Assembly (NCBI GenBank): GCA_014529385.2
Contig: CM043971.1
Location: forward strand, 26,391,769 to 26,455,768
Direction: 5' to 3'
Length of the DNA stretch: 64,000 nt
Source: Adiantum capillus-veneris
Lineage: Eukaryota; Streptophyta; Polypodiopsida; Polypodiales; Pteridaceae
The notes under the pieces: generated by a model
The model's input: the letters and a program-made list of their open reading frames with translations, nothing else
The model's database searches: none
Told to the model about the DNA's origin: nothing
In this document: positions 54,076 to 64,000 of the stretch, piece by piece
How the letters are laid out: every line of letters begins with the position of its first letter
How positions within the stretch are numbered: position 1 is the first letter of the stretch
Made by a program: the position numbers and the translations under genes

Positions 54076-55649
54076 TGTCATAAAATCTAATATCTAACCA
54101 ACCCAAATGATTTTCTCATATTAAATTGATCACTTAATGTGGGAGAATAAACGGGAACAAGTGTTAGATATAGATATGTGCTTATAGATCTATCTCAACA
54201 TGGGGCCAATGGTAAAGGGGCCCAAATGAGAGATGGCATATCAAAGAGCAAGGCTAACCAATGGAGCATAAGACCTTAGGGTTAGCTTCAATGACGACCT
54301 CCAATAATGTGTCAAAAAGTCCTTTGACCTTAGGTAAGCTAGGGCTGAGCTTGAGGTGGGAACCCGGCCTAAGCTCGAGGTGCTTGTCCTGCTTGAGGTG
54401 CTTGTCCTGCTTGAGGTGCTTGTCATGATTGAGGTGCTTCATTAAGGTGCTTGAGGTGCTTTGACATGCTTGCTTGAGATGCTTGTGGGAACACCCCCTA
54501 GTCCAAGTGCTTTGTCATGCTTGATGATTAAGGTGCTTGAGCACCAAAAGTCAAAAGTATCCCTACAAGAGGGGGGGCGAGCCCTTTTCCTAGGGACTAG
54601 AGAGAGAGCACACACTCACACACACAAGGAAGGCCCAAGCTTGAAGAGGCAGCAGGGACACATGTCAGGCCCCTACCCATGTTACCTTCATGAGATGCTT
54701 GAATCCTATTGGCTAGGCTTCAAAGGGGTCCAATGATAAATTACTTGAATTATCTAATTGTTTTTGCATTTATCAAGTCCTCTCTCTCAAAGGGGAAAGG
54801 GGGACACTTGTCCCAAGACTACACCTATTGCTAGAAATAGCCCAAGCTTGTGATTGGCTAGGATGGCAAGAGCCAATGAGCTTCAATTATGAGCTAGAAG
54901 GGGGGGTTGACCTAGCAAGGAGGGGGGTTTCTTGGGGGGTATACTCACCCACACACACTCACAAACTCTCTCATTGTGTGCTATGCAAAGTGCAAGAGAT
55001 CCCTCTCCTTCTCCAAGCAAGTAGAGGTTGAGAGCTTACACCAACACTCTTGGCTATGGAGTGCGAATCCAACCAAGAGCCATGCTTCAATTCTTAAGCT
55101 TGCCATCTCCTTCTTCTTCATTACTATGCTATTATGTATGCTAGCAACAAGAGTTATGATAAGTGAGGAGCTACTTCTTTCTCCTATGAAATGTTTCTTC
55201 TTCCTCTTCCCTACCCTCATTCCCTGCTAGCTCTCTCCACCTTCGAAGGTGTTTGAGGTCTTGGGACTGAGGCTTGGGATAGTTAAAGCTTTCTTCAATT
55301 TTATGTTATGTTATGTTTGTGATGCATGAAGCTTTCGATCTTCATTGCATCACCTAGGTCACAAGGAACACAAAGGTTGTATTGTAACAAGTCTCTCTTA
55401 ATGAGAGAAATCATAATACAAATGCCTATTGGAGGGGGGACCAGCTCCACATAAATCCGGTCCTCAACTGTTGTCATGTTCTCTAAATTCTCTCTCTTGC
55501 AAAAGTATTGTTCATGCCAAGTTAACTAATTGCTATGATAATGTTGCTATCTTCAATTATGTTCACCGGCTATGCTCACAAAGTCATTTCTCAAAAGTAC
55601 TCTCATTAATTTCCGCTACTCTCAAGTTAAATAGGCCAATTCCATTACA
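54076..55649 (+). repeat. Chromovirus 5' LTR (1,574 bp)
   Basis: Starts TGTCAT and ends ATTACA directly before the primer-binding site. It has an internal 18-bp minisatellite (CTTGAGGTGCTTGTCCTG) near 54370-54430, CA/GA-rich simple sequence near 54600, and a GGACCAG/CCGGTCC near-inverted repeat near 55438-55463. Confidence 0.92.
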
Positions 55650-55650
55650 T

Positions 55651-55662
55651 TGGTATCAGAGC
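55651..55662 (+). promoter_or_regulatory. Primer-binding site (initiator-Met tRNA type)
   Basis: TGGTATCAGAGC, one base after the LTR end. Confidence 0.92.
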
Positions 55663-56063
55663 ATTTGGTTTCTCTTTTCTTGCTTAAGAAGAGAGGTCCT
55701 TAAGTAGCCTATAAATGGTTGATGTTGTTAATTATAATAGGGTAAGTGGAACTAGGATCTATTATCGGTTTTGTTGAGCCCACTATGTGGGGGATGATGC
55801 ACACCTCGGGAGCTTTGGACTTAATAATGGAGTCTTTTTAGACTTGCCTACGGCTTTACCATTATTGAGCCATAAGAAGTCCGAAAGGAGCTAGCCCTCG
55901 GCAACTCTGCTATGTTAGACCTACTCCTCTACTCTCTATAATTAACCACTTTGAGCCGTGGGTGTAGATACTTAAGAGCCAATTTTCAAAGGCTAAGAGG
56001 GGTGGCAACTAAGGTTTTGAATTGCCAAAGCATACACTAGGTACATACATAAATTTTGTTAAC

Positions 56064-57575
56064 ATGGCTGACAATAATCAAGAGAGTAGAATGAACATTG
56101 ATAGCTTTGATTTTGCACATGAAGGTGCTAATGATGATGCTCCCATGTTTGTGAATTATCTCGTCACTAGGTTGCAGCAAGCTATGGGCAACCCTGCTTT
56201 GCAAGCCGAAGTTACTCAACAACTTCGTGCTTATGGAATTTCCCTTCCTCTCCAAGAGGAGAGAGAGCTTAGGAGGCCTCTTGATGAGACCCCCAAAAGA
56301 AGACTCTCTCCCATTCGAGAGGAGGAATCCAAAGAGAAAGAAAGCAATGAAAGTCTAAGTTCCTCTAAAGATGTGGCTCCATGAAGACGGCGGTCTAAAC
56401 GATCGCCTACTCCTCCCAAGAGGAAAAGATCAACACATAGTCCTTCTCCTCATCACTCTGCAAGGTGAGAGAGGAAACAAAGGAAGAAAAGGGCTAGGAA
56501 GAGGTCACCCTCTTCTCCTTCTTCTTCACCTTCCTCCTCTTCCGACGAAATTTATGGCTATTCTCCTAGATAATACAAGAGGGGAGGACATCGCAAATCA
56601 TTTCCTACATGGCGAAGGTCACAAAAGCTAAAGAAGTTCAAGGAAGGAGGAAAGAGTATCTCTTTTCTCACCTATGATGGCACCTTTGGTGCTACCGACA
56701 AAGTGTTGGCCTTCATCCAGCAATTCGATGCGGCCTTTGGAGACGAGGGCTTCACAGAATCCTCCAAGCTACGCCATGTAGCTATGCACTTCCAAAAGTC
56801 AGCTCGTCAATGGTGGGCTAGCCTTCGTGGCAATGGTGAAGCCCCAAAGACATGGAAAACTCTACGAGTTTCCATCATGAAGCAATTCCTTGCAAGTGAT
56901 GCAAAGGACAAAGTTCTTACCGAATGGCGCAGCTTGAAGCTTCTCTCTCATGAATCTATCCACAAGTATGTAGACAAGTTTTGGGATTTACATCTCAAAG
57001 CTATTGTCTTTCAAAAGATAGACTTTGTTGAGCAAAGGCAGCAATTCTATGCGGGATTACCTGAAAAGATGGCCGAATACATCAACTCTCAACGGCCTGG
57101 TACTATTACCAAAGTAATCCATCACACCATGGTTGCTTCACGCATCAATTTCCATCAAGGGGCTAGACGTAATTTCAAGCCCATGAAAAACAAAGATAAA
57201 ATGATGCAAAGGAGAAATCCAATGCTCAAAATAATTCCCAAGGCACTTCCAACAACAACAACAACAACAACAATCGGTCCAAGGAGAAGGGAGTTTACAA
57301 AGGTAAAAACAAACTCTCTCCTGAAGAGCTTGAAGCTTTTCGCAAGGACCATAAGTGTTTCAAGTGTGGGGAGCAAGGACATGGCTATCGTTCTTGCCCC
57401 AAGAAGAATACTCACAATGAGACTCCTAGAGCTTCCACCATCGAAGCTCCAAAAGAGGATGCTCATTGCAAAGGATCATCACTTTTCTATGCTTGGGGAA
57501 AGGTAAGAGAGCATGATGCCTTCATCTTGTTTGACCCTGGCTCTACTCTAAACTTCATATCAATGGAGTTGCCAA
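56064..57575 (+). pseudogene. Chromovirus gag and start of protease, broken
   Basis: Start chosen at ATG 56064 (MADNNQESRMNID). The frame meets TGA at 56382-56384, another TGA near 56467 and TAA near 56573. These lie in an Arg/Ser-rich linker, and the frame then stays open to about 57200: FIQQFDAAFGDEGF, ARQWWASLRG, KYVDKFWDLHLKA and RQQFYAGLPEKM form the classical gag helices. A frameshift between about 57170 and 57330 brings in the zinc knuckle CFKCGEQGHGYRSC (57356-57397). The same frame goes on to LFDPGSTLNFIS, the protease active site (Asp-Pro-Gly), before a second shift near 57560. Confidence 0.88.
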
Positions 57576-60500
57576 GTTGGGCATTCAGACTTTTGAGATG
57601 GGAGTTATGGTAATAGTTGATGCAGCTTTCAAGGGACAACAAGCCTCCGTTACTCCCTTGATTGGGAAGTTGAGGCTTCATGTCCAAAGCTATGTCGACA
57701 AAGAAGACTTCTTCATCTCTCCTCTCCAACATGAGGATGTTATCCTAGGGGCGCCATGGTTTGATCGCATGGCTGCCAACATGAAGCTCCCTGAAAGGAA
57801 AATCTACTTCACTTACAGGGGAAAGAACATGTATATAGATGCTAGTGAGCGTGGTCGCACTATTCCACTTGTAAATCCTCTTTCTTTTGATAAGTCAATG
57901 AAGAGCTCAGTTTCTGTGTACATGATTTTTGTCAAAGAGTCTCTAAAAGGTAATAATGTTTCATCAAATGTAAATGATAGGAATCAAGAAGAGTTAGACT
58001 TGTCTACTTTTCTAAAAGGATTCCAAGATGTGTTCATCGATGATATCCCTATGGACCTACCTCCAAAACGAGGGGATGATGACCATCGCATTGAGCTCCT
58101 TCCAGGAAGCTCACCGCCTAACAAACCTCCTTATCGAGTCTCACAAGCTCAACAAGAGGAGATCATGAGGCAAGTACAGGAATTGGTAGACAAAGGGATG
58201 GTGAGGCCTAGTTCCTCTCCCTTTTGTTCTCCAGGCCTTTTAGTGCAAAAGAAAGATGGTACATACCGTATGTGTGTGGACTATCGAGCACTAAACCATA
58301 TCACTATCAAAAACAGATTTCCCGTGCCTCGGGTAGAAGATCTGTTTGATAAGCTACAAGGCTCTACCTACTTCAGTAGGATTGACCTTAAGAGTGGGTA
58401 TCATCAAATAAGGATAGTGAATGAAGATATCCTAAAGACCGCGTTTCGCACAACATTTGGTCTTTATGAATATCTAGTCATGCCTTTTGGCTTGACTAAT
58501 GCACCAGCTACTTTCAATCGTTTGATGGAGAAAAATTTTAGACCATATCGCAAATTCACTGGAGTGTTCTTTGATGATATCATCATCTACTCCAAGTCTT
58601 TGGAGGAACATAAGCAACATCTCCAAGTGATTTTTCAAGCATTGAGGGAGAACAAGCTTTTTCTCAACCAAAAGAAAAGTGAATTCTTCCTTCAAGAGAT
58701 TCAATACCTAGGTCATATTATCTCTCACGATGGTATCCGTATGGATCCATCAAAGTTAGAGGTAATAAAATCATGGCCTAACCCAAGAAATCTACATGAG
58801 CTAAGAAGCTTTATTGGTATGTGCGCATACTATAGACGCTTCATAGCAAAATTCTCTCAAGTAGCGGGACCACTACATGACTTAACTAAGAAGAACGTTA
58901 AGTATGTATGGACTACTAAGGAGCAAAATGATTTTGAAAAGCTCAAAGAGAAGCTTACTTCCGAACCAGTTCTCGTGCTTCCATATCTCTCAAAGCCATT
59001 TGAGGTCCAATGTGATGCTTGTGGTGATTGCCTTGGAGCAGTTTTGCTTCAAGAAGGGCATGCCATAGCATATGAGAGCCGAAGGCTCAATACCGATGAA
59101 CGAGTCTTGGGCATTTACGAGAAAGAGCTTTTAGCTATTCTACATGTCCTAGACACATGGAAGAACTACCTATTGGGGACTCCATTTATCCTACGAACCG
59201 ACCACCAAAGTCTCAAGTACTTCATGACGCAAACCAAGCTTTCCGACAAACAAATGAGGTGGGCAAATTTTCTTTCGCAATTTAATTTCCATATTGCTCA
59301 CATAGCTGGTAAGCACAATCAAGTGGCCGATGCACTTTCACGAAGACCAAAAGTTAATGCGGTGTCTATAGCTACTCACAATGATCTATCCTTTATGATA
59401 GATGAGTATGCTACTGACCCTCACTTTAGAGACATAATGTCAGCCCTTGCTTTGGGGAAGAAAGAGGAACCATTCACCTTGCAGGATGGTTATCTTCTCC
59501 ATGGCAATAGGCTATGTGTTACTCATTCCCTTCGTGAGAAAGTTATGTATGAATCCCATGCTCCTCCATATGCGGGGCATAGAGGTATTCAACCTACTCT
59601 CCGAGGAGTAGAGACGTATTTCTATTGGCCTACCATGAAAGTGGACATACAAGAGTATGTTTCAAAATGTGTAGTATGCCAAAAGACCAAGTATGATAGA
59701 GGGAAGCAACCTGGATTACTCCAGCCATTGCCTATTCCAAATTCACCATGGGAGAGTATATCCATGGATTTCATCTTTGGATTACCCAAGTCTATCCATG
59801 GGAATACAGGAATATGGACAATAGTCGACAGGTTTAGCAAGCAAGCACATTTTATTCCTGTCAAAAAGACTATTAAGGCACATCAAATGGCAGCTCTCTT
59901 CATATCTCAGATTTTCAAGCACCATGGATTACCCACATCCATCGTGTCAGATAGAGATCCTAGAATGACCAGTAATTTCTAGAAAGGTCTCTTTGAAAAT
60001 CTAGGAATAAGATTGAATTTCTCTTCGGCCTATCACCCGGCCTATCACCCACAAACGGATGGCCAAAGTGAGATAGCCAATCTTACGATACTCAATCTAC
60101 TCAAGACCTATGTTACCGAAGTAGATCAACGCTCACAGTGGGAAAAGTACTTACCTCTTGTAGAGTATGCCTACAATAATACTGTACATACTTCTACGGG
60201 AAAAGCACCTTTTGAGATCATTGAGGGAAGACCAAAAAGTCCCTTGCTACTCAAAGTACATGGGAAGATCTTCGCCGTCGATGAGTATAGCCGTGACCTA
60301 CAAGAATCTTTTCAAAAGATTAAGGAGGCTATATCCATCTCTCAACAAAGGCAAAAAGCTGCTGCTGACAAGCACAGAAGAGCTTTAATGTTCAAAGAAA
60401 ATGATTGGGTCTTACTCAAGTTTCCTAAGGCTTGATTAAGACAAACAACGGGCAAAAATCCTACGAGCCATCAAAAGTATTATGCTAAATTAGCAAAAAG

Positions 60501-60858
60501 ATACTATGGTCCTTTCCAAATCTTGAAGCCCATCAATGAGACGGCTTATCAACTCAAGTTGCCCAACCATTGGCTCATACACAATGCCTTTCATGTAAGT
60601 CTACTTAAGACCTACAAAGGAGAGCCACCAACTGAACCAATTATTGAAGACCCTCCCAAAGTTGAAGACCAAGAAGAGGTGCTACAACCCGAAGCTATCC
60701 TTCGGCATGAAGACAAGGTACTACGACATGGTAAGATTATCCGACGGTATCTTATTAAGTTAAAAAATTATCCTTTTGAAGATGCTAGATGGATGCAAGG
60801 AATACAGCTTAAGGATAGTATGAACCTTGTCAATGCTTACAATGCTACATTAGAGTAA
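57565..60858 (+). pseudogene. Chromovirus pol: protease end, RT, RNase H, integrase, chromodomain-like tail; two stops
   Basis: One frame with TAG at 59980-59982 (Trp expected) and TGA at 60433-60435 (CGA expected). Protease end: VILGAPWFD. RT: YRMCVDYRALN, FSRIDLKSGYHQI, MPFGLTNAPATF and catalytic FFDD. RNase H: QCDACG, YEKELLAI, LRTDHQSL and VADALSRR, with all four acidic residues. Integrase: zinc module H/H (HAPPYAGHRG) with CVVCQKT, then SMDFIFGLP, VSDRDPRM and QTDGQSE. A 12-bp duplication doubles AYHP just before this last motif (near 60031-60054). C-terminal: KRYYGPFQILKPI, then HGKIIRRYLIKLKNYPFEDARW, resembling a chromodomain that would target insertion to heterochromatin. Confidence 0.93.
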
Positions 60859-61203
60859 GCAAATGTACAAATCTCTTTTAAATGACTCATGTTTTTGTCT
60901 TATAAGACTAGTCCTCTTTTTAATTGTGCACAAGTTTAACTAGTATGCATGCTTAGAATCATGTTTGTGATGACGACGTCTCTCAAACACCAAGTAGAAT
61001 TTGTCACTCTACTTAGGGAGAATCAAATGGACTAAAGAGCAGACATGCTTGCGGAATCTATGTCTCCCAAGCACCAAATGGATTAGTCATCCATCTTGGA
61101 AAGATGTCGTAGGGTAAAAAGGGATCCTCTACCCGCTAAGTAAAATTGACTAATGACTAAGGCTTTATCTCTTCTACCTCATAATCGAGGACGACTATGA
61201 TTT
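60859..61203 (+). other. Chromovirus 3' untranslated region
   Basis: Non-coding stretch between the pol stop and the polypurine tract. A CAAATGGACTAAAG / CAAATGGATTAGTC pair is the only internal similarity noticed. Confidence 0.6.
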
Positions 61204-61217
61204 CAAGAGAGAGGTAA
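61204..61217 (+). promoter_or_regulatory. Chromovirus polypurine tract
   Basis: CAAGAGAGAGGTAA directly precedes the 3' LTR start TGTCAT. Confidence 0.75.
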
Positions 61218-61736
61218 TGTCATACAATCTAATATCTAACCAACCCAAATGATTTTCTCATCTTAAATTGATCACTTAATGTGGGAGAATAAACGGGAAC
61301 AAGTGTTAAGATATAGATATGTGCTTATAGATCTATCTCAACACGGGGCCAATGGTAAAGGGGCCCAAATGAGACATGGTCTATCAAAGAGCAAGGCTAA
61401 CCAATGGAGCATAAGACCTTAGGGTTAGCCTCATTGAAGACCTCCAATAATGTGTGTAAAAGTCCTTTGACCTTAGGTAAGCTAGGACTGAGCTTGAGGT
61501 GGGAACTCGGCCTAAGCTCGAGGTGCTTGTCCTGCTTGAGGTGCTTGTCGTGCTTGAGGTGCTTGTCATGCTTGAGGTGCTTGATTAAGGTGCTTGAGGT
61601 GCTTTGACATGCTTGCCTGAGATGCTTGTGGGAACACCCCCTAGTCCAAGTGCTTTGTCATGCTTGATGATTAAGGTGCTTGAGCACCAAAAGTCAAAGG
61701 AATCCCTACAAGAGGGGGGGCAAGCCCTTTTCCTAG
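61218..61736 (+). repeat. Chromovirus 3' LTR, left part
   Basis: Matches 54076-54590 closely, including the 18-bp minisatellite (61515-61590). It is interrupted after CCTAG at 61732-61736 by the nested element. Confidence 0.93.
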
Positions 61737-62201
61737 TATAAGGGGTATGAGCCTCCCGAAAACGGCCACGGGAGGGGACCCCCCACCTAGACACGCTAGC
61801 CTCACTCCACGCACTCGTGCACCGTGGGGACTCCACGCAAGGTTCCCCAGGGCACGCTATGACCCTCCGTGAGTACGGGGGAGCTTGAGGCTACGTGGGG
61901 CTAGGGACCCGGAATGCAAGACCCGCGAAACGCACCACGGCCGCCGACCCACGAAACGCAACCACGCCCGAGCCGGGCCCCTTTGAAGGCAACTCAACCC
62001 GAGCTGGTCCCGTCCGAGCCCTGCCCTCCTGAGCCGGTCCTGTCCGAGCCAGGCCCCCCTGAGCCGGTCCCGTCCGAGCCAGGCCCCTTGAAGACAAACG
62101 CACCTTGACCCGAGCCGGTCCCATCCGAGCCGAGCCCTTTGAGCGCAAACGCGCCCACCACGCACCTTCCGCATTGACAACCCAACTCCTGGGTCATCAC
62201 A
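61737..62201 (+). repeat. 5' LTR of the nested element, lacking its first four bases
   Basis: The 3' copy starts TGTATATAAGGGG, but this copy starts TATAAGGGG directly after the target duplication, so TGTA is absent. It ends TCATCACA. It includes GC-rich repeats of GAGCCGGTCCCGTCC(GAGCC) at about 61972-62095 and 62112. Confidence 0.9.
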
Positions 62202-62203
62202 CT

Positions 62204-62215
62204 TGGTATCAGAGC
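62204..62215 (+). promoter_or_regulatory. Primer-binding site of the nested element
   Basis: TGGTATCAGAGC, two bases after the LTR end. Confidence 0.9.
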
Positions 62216-63023
62216 TCCAGGAAAAGAGCTCGTGACGCGCCCAACCCTCGGGACGTCACCACTACCCCAAACAAAAAGGAAAGATGCGAGCCAGACAGGG
62301 CTCTTTATAACAAAATCAGAACGACCAAAAACGCGATGGACTAACCCGACTTAGTTCGTCGCGCCCCGGCCACTTTTGTGGCCCATGCTGAGCTGAAGAC
62401 CCATTCCAGTCTACAAGAGACCACAGGGCCCCGTGCTAGCCCTCCAAATGACGTCCACACAGGGACAAACAGGGATCAGTTTGAAGATTGAAGATTCAGC
62501 CAAAGCCTTCATGGTGTCATGACGACCAAAGCTACTTCAACCCAAAGACTGCATCTAACCAAGTAAACTCACCCGAGTCAAGATTCAGCGATTGGAAACC
62601 AAAGCTGGTGTCAGCCTAAGTCTACAACGCGCATCAAAATGACGGTAAGTTTCCTTGCAACTTCGCAAGGGCTGCATTGCGACGGACTCTACTCATATTC
62701 GGGTTTCAAGAAGTCTCCGCGCGGGCCAACGCAGCAGGTGGCTCCGCGCACTCCGGGTTACTTTTTGGGGAATGCTCAAGTATGGGGAATTCTACTTGGG
62801 TATTCAAAGCATATCTTTTCAGCCTTCTGCCAAAAATCCAAAAATACACACACACTTCATTCCAAAAATGACAAAAACAAAGCATGTTTTTCTACTTGCA
62901 TTTTCGGGTACATTTTTCACGCACTTTGCACTTATATGCACCCCTTAGCCTCTGGCCTCATGCATAGCCAAGCTCTCTTTTCCCTTCGTTCGACGAGGAC
63001 GTCGAACTCTCTTCAACCGGGGG
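62216..63023 (+). other. Interior of the nested element, non-coding
   Basis: No zinc knuckle, protease or polymerase motif. Open frames up to 174 codons run over the boundary into the LTR and look fortuitous. Ends with a purine tract at 63017-63023. Confidence 0.7.
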
Positions 63024-63507
63024 TGTATATAAGGGGTATGAGCCTCCCGAAAACGGCCACAGGAGGGGACCCCCCACCTAGACACGCTAGCCTCACTCCA
63101 CGCACTCGTGCACCGTTGGGACTCCACGCAAGGTTCCCCAGGGCACGCTATGACCCTCCGTGAGTGCGGGGGAGCCTGAGGCTACGTGGGGCTAGGGACC
63201 CGGAACGCAAGACCCGCGAAACGCACCATAGCCGCCAACCCACGGAACGCAACCACGCCCGAGCCGGTCCCGTACGAGCCGGGCCCCTTTGAAGGCAACT
63301 CGACCCGATCCGGTCCCGTCTGAGCCCTGCCCTCCTGAGCCGGTCCCGTCCGAGCTAGGCCCCCCTGGGCCGGTCCCGTCCGAGCCAGGCCCCTTGAAGA
63401 CAAACGCACCTTGACCCAAGCCGGTCCCGTCCGAGCCGGGCCCTTTGAGCGCAAACGCGCCCACCACGCACCTTCCGCATTGACAGCCCAACTCCCGGGT
63501 CGTCACA
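63024..63507 (+). repeat. 3' LTR of the nested element (484 bp)
   Basis: Starts TGTATATAAGG and ends CGTCACA. Relative to the 5' copy it has an additional GGTCCCGTACGAGCC-type unit near 63262, and about nine differences in the first 230 bp, nearly all transitions by my count. Confidence 0.9.
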
Positions 63508-64000
63508 CCTAGGGACTAGAGAGAGAGCACACACTCACACACACACAAGGAAGGCCCAAGCTTGAAGAGGCAGTTGGGACACATGTCAAGCCCCTACCCA
63601 TGTTACCTTCATGAGATGCTTGAATCCTATTGGCTAGGCTTCAAAGGGATCCAATGATAAATTACTTGAATTATCTAATTGTTTTTGCATTTATCAAGTC
63701 CTCTCTCTCAAAGGGGAAAGGGGGACACTTGTCCCAAGACTACACCTATTGCTAGAAATGGCCCAAGCTTGTGATTGGCTAGGCTTGGCAAGAGCCAATG
63801 AGCTTCAATTATGAGCTAGAAGGGGGGGTCGACCTAGCAAGGAGGGGGGTTGCTTGGGCGGTATACTCACCCACACACACTCACAAACTCTCTCATTGTG
63901 TGCTATGCAAAGTGCAAGAGATCCCTCTCCTTCTCCAAGCAAGTAGAGGTTGAGAGCCTACACAAACACTCTTGGCTATGGAGTGCAAATCCAACCAAGA
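63508..64000 (+). repeat. Chromovirus 3' LTR, right part, cut by the window end
   Basis: Resumes at CCTAGGGACTAGAGAGAG and matches the 5' LTR from about 54586 to 55075 nearly base for base, with few differences. Confidence 0.92.

Larger units (their letters stand above)
61737..63507 (+). mobile_element. Small nested LTR retrotransposon (TRIM-like, about 1.77 kb) without coding capacity
   Basis: Two direct repeats (61737-62201 and 63024-63507) flank 822 bp. A PBS (TGGTATCAGAGC, 62204-62215) follows the first, and a purine tract (ACCGGGGG) precedes the second. CCTAG at 61732-61736 and 63508-63512 is the target-site duplication; joining the outer sequence across it recovers the chromovirus LTR. 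The interior has no gag or pol motif, only short open frames, so it was mobilised by another element's enzymes. The GC content is much higher than the surroundings. Confidence 0.92.
54076..64000 (+). mobile_element. Ty3/gypsy chromovirus, both LTRs present, 3' LTR split by a nested element
   Basis: It runs from the 5' LTR (54076) through PBS, gag, pol and polypurine tract to the 3' LTR (61218 to beyond the window end). Gene order is gag, protease, RT, RNase H, integrase, chromodomain-like tail, the chromovirus arrangement. At least five stops and two frameshifts disable the coding region, yet the first 135 bp of the two LTRs differ by only three substitutions and one 1-bp indel by my count. 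Confidence 0.93.

Noticed and set aside
61857-62180. Gly/Arg-rich minus-strand frames in the nested element
   Set aside because: They reflect GC-rich tandem repeats in the LTR with few stop codons on either strand.

Overview
This window reads as a heterochromatic, gene-poor stretch of a large plant nuclear genome. The evidence is: both Ty1/copia and Ty3/gypsy LTR retrotransposons in many states of decay, an L1-type LINE fragment, primer-binding sites matching plant initiator-Met tRNA (TGGTATCAGAGC) at several positions, and long pure (CT/GA)n and (AT)n microsatellites. I cannot name the species. A seed-free land plant such as a fern is only an inference from the flavour of the elements. No intact host gene, tRNA, rRNA or CRISPR was recognised; every coding region longer than about 150 codons is broken or looks transposon-derived.

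Layout. 1-2271: 3' part of a plus-strand copia element (RT, RNase H, short 3' LTR). 2640-3929: diverged LTR related to the chromovirus LTR at 54 kb. 3930-6480: AT-rich sequence with two short tandem arrays. 7457-9836: a compact LTR element carrying one unfamiliar broken protein and no recognisable pol. 9940-10333: tail and LTR of a short-LTR copia family. 10945-12792: minus-strand L1-like LINE (ORF1-type domains followed in frame by an AP endonuclease, no RT). 14380-15592: repeat-rich leader, PBS and LTR of a minus-strand member of the short-LTR family. 15685-19004: gypsy gag piece, a degenerate integrase and a putative 3' LTR. 19118-19450: minus-strand gag remnant. 21040-29400 and beyond: a gypsy element with a double zinc-binding domain, integrase, a protease-like domain AFTER integrase, a long spacer with dispersed palindromic motifs, a multi-broken accessory ORF and a 3' LTR.

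30889-31052: another short-LTR copy. 32121-36780: nearly complete minus-strand copia element with a dead RT (YVHD). 37695-38807: unrecognised, possibly spliced gene remnant. 40768-47309: two divergently transcribed, spliced, degraded transposase-like genes sharing a CT-rich upstream region, one with a minisatellite-filled intron. 47842-49257: copia gag, leader, PBS and LTR (minus). 50630-52763: minus-strand gypsy integrase with a 213-bp internal duplication. 52939-53480: fragment of a kinase-like fold. 54076-64000: a chromovirus with both LTRs, its 3' LTR split by a small nested LTR element with a clear 5-bp target-site duplication.

How the parts relate: most of the window is layered insertion. 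The best candidates for something not commonly described are the post-integrase protease arrangement, the compact LTR element with a novel protein, and the divergent transposase-like gene pair. All similarity statements come from reading motifs by eye; no database search was run.
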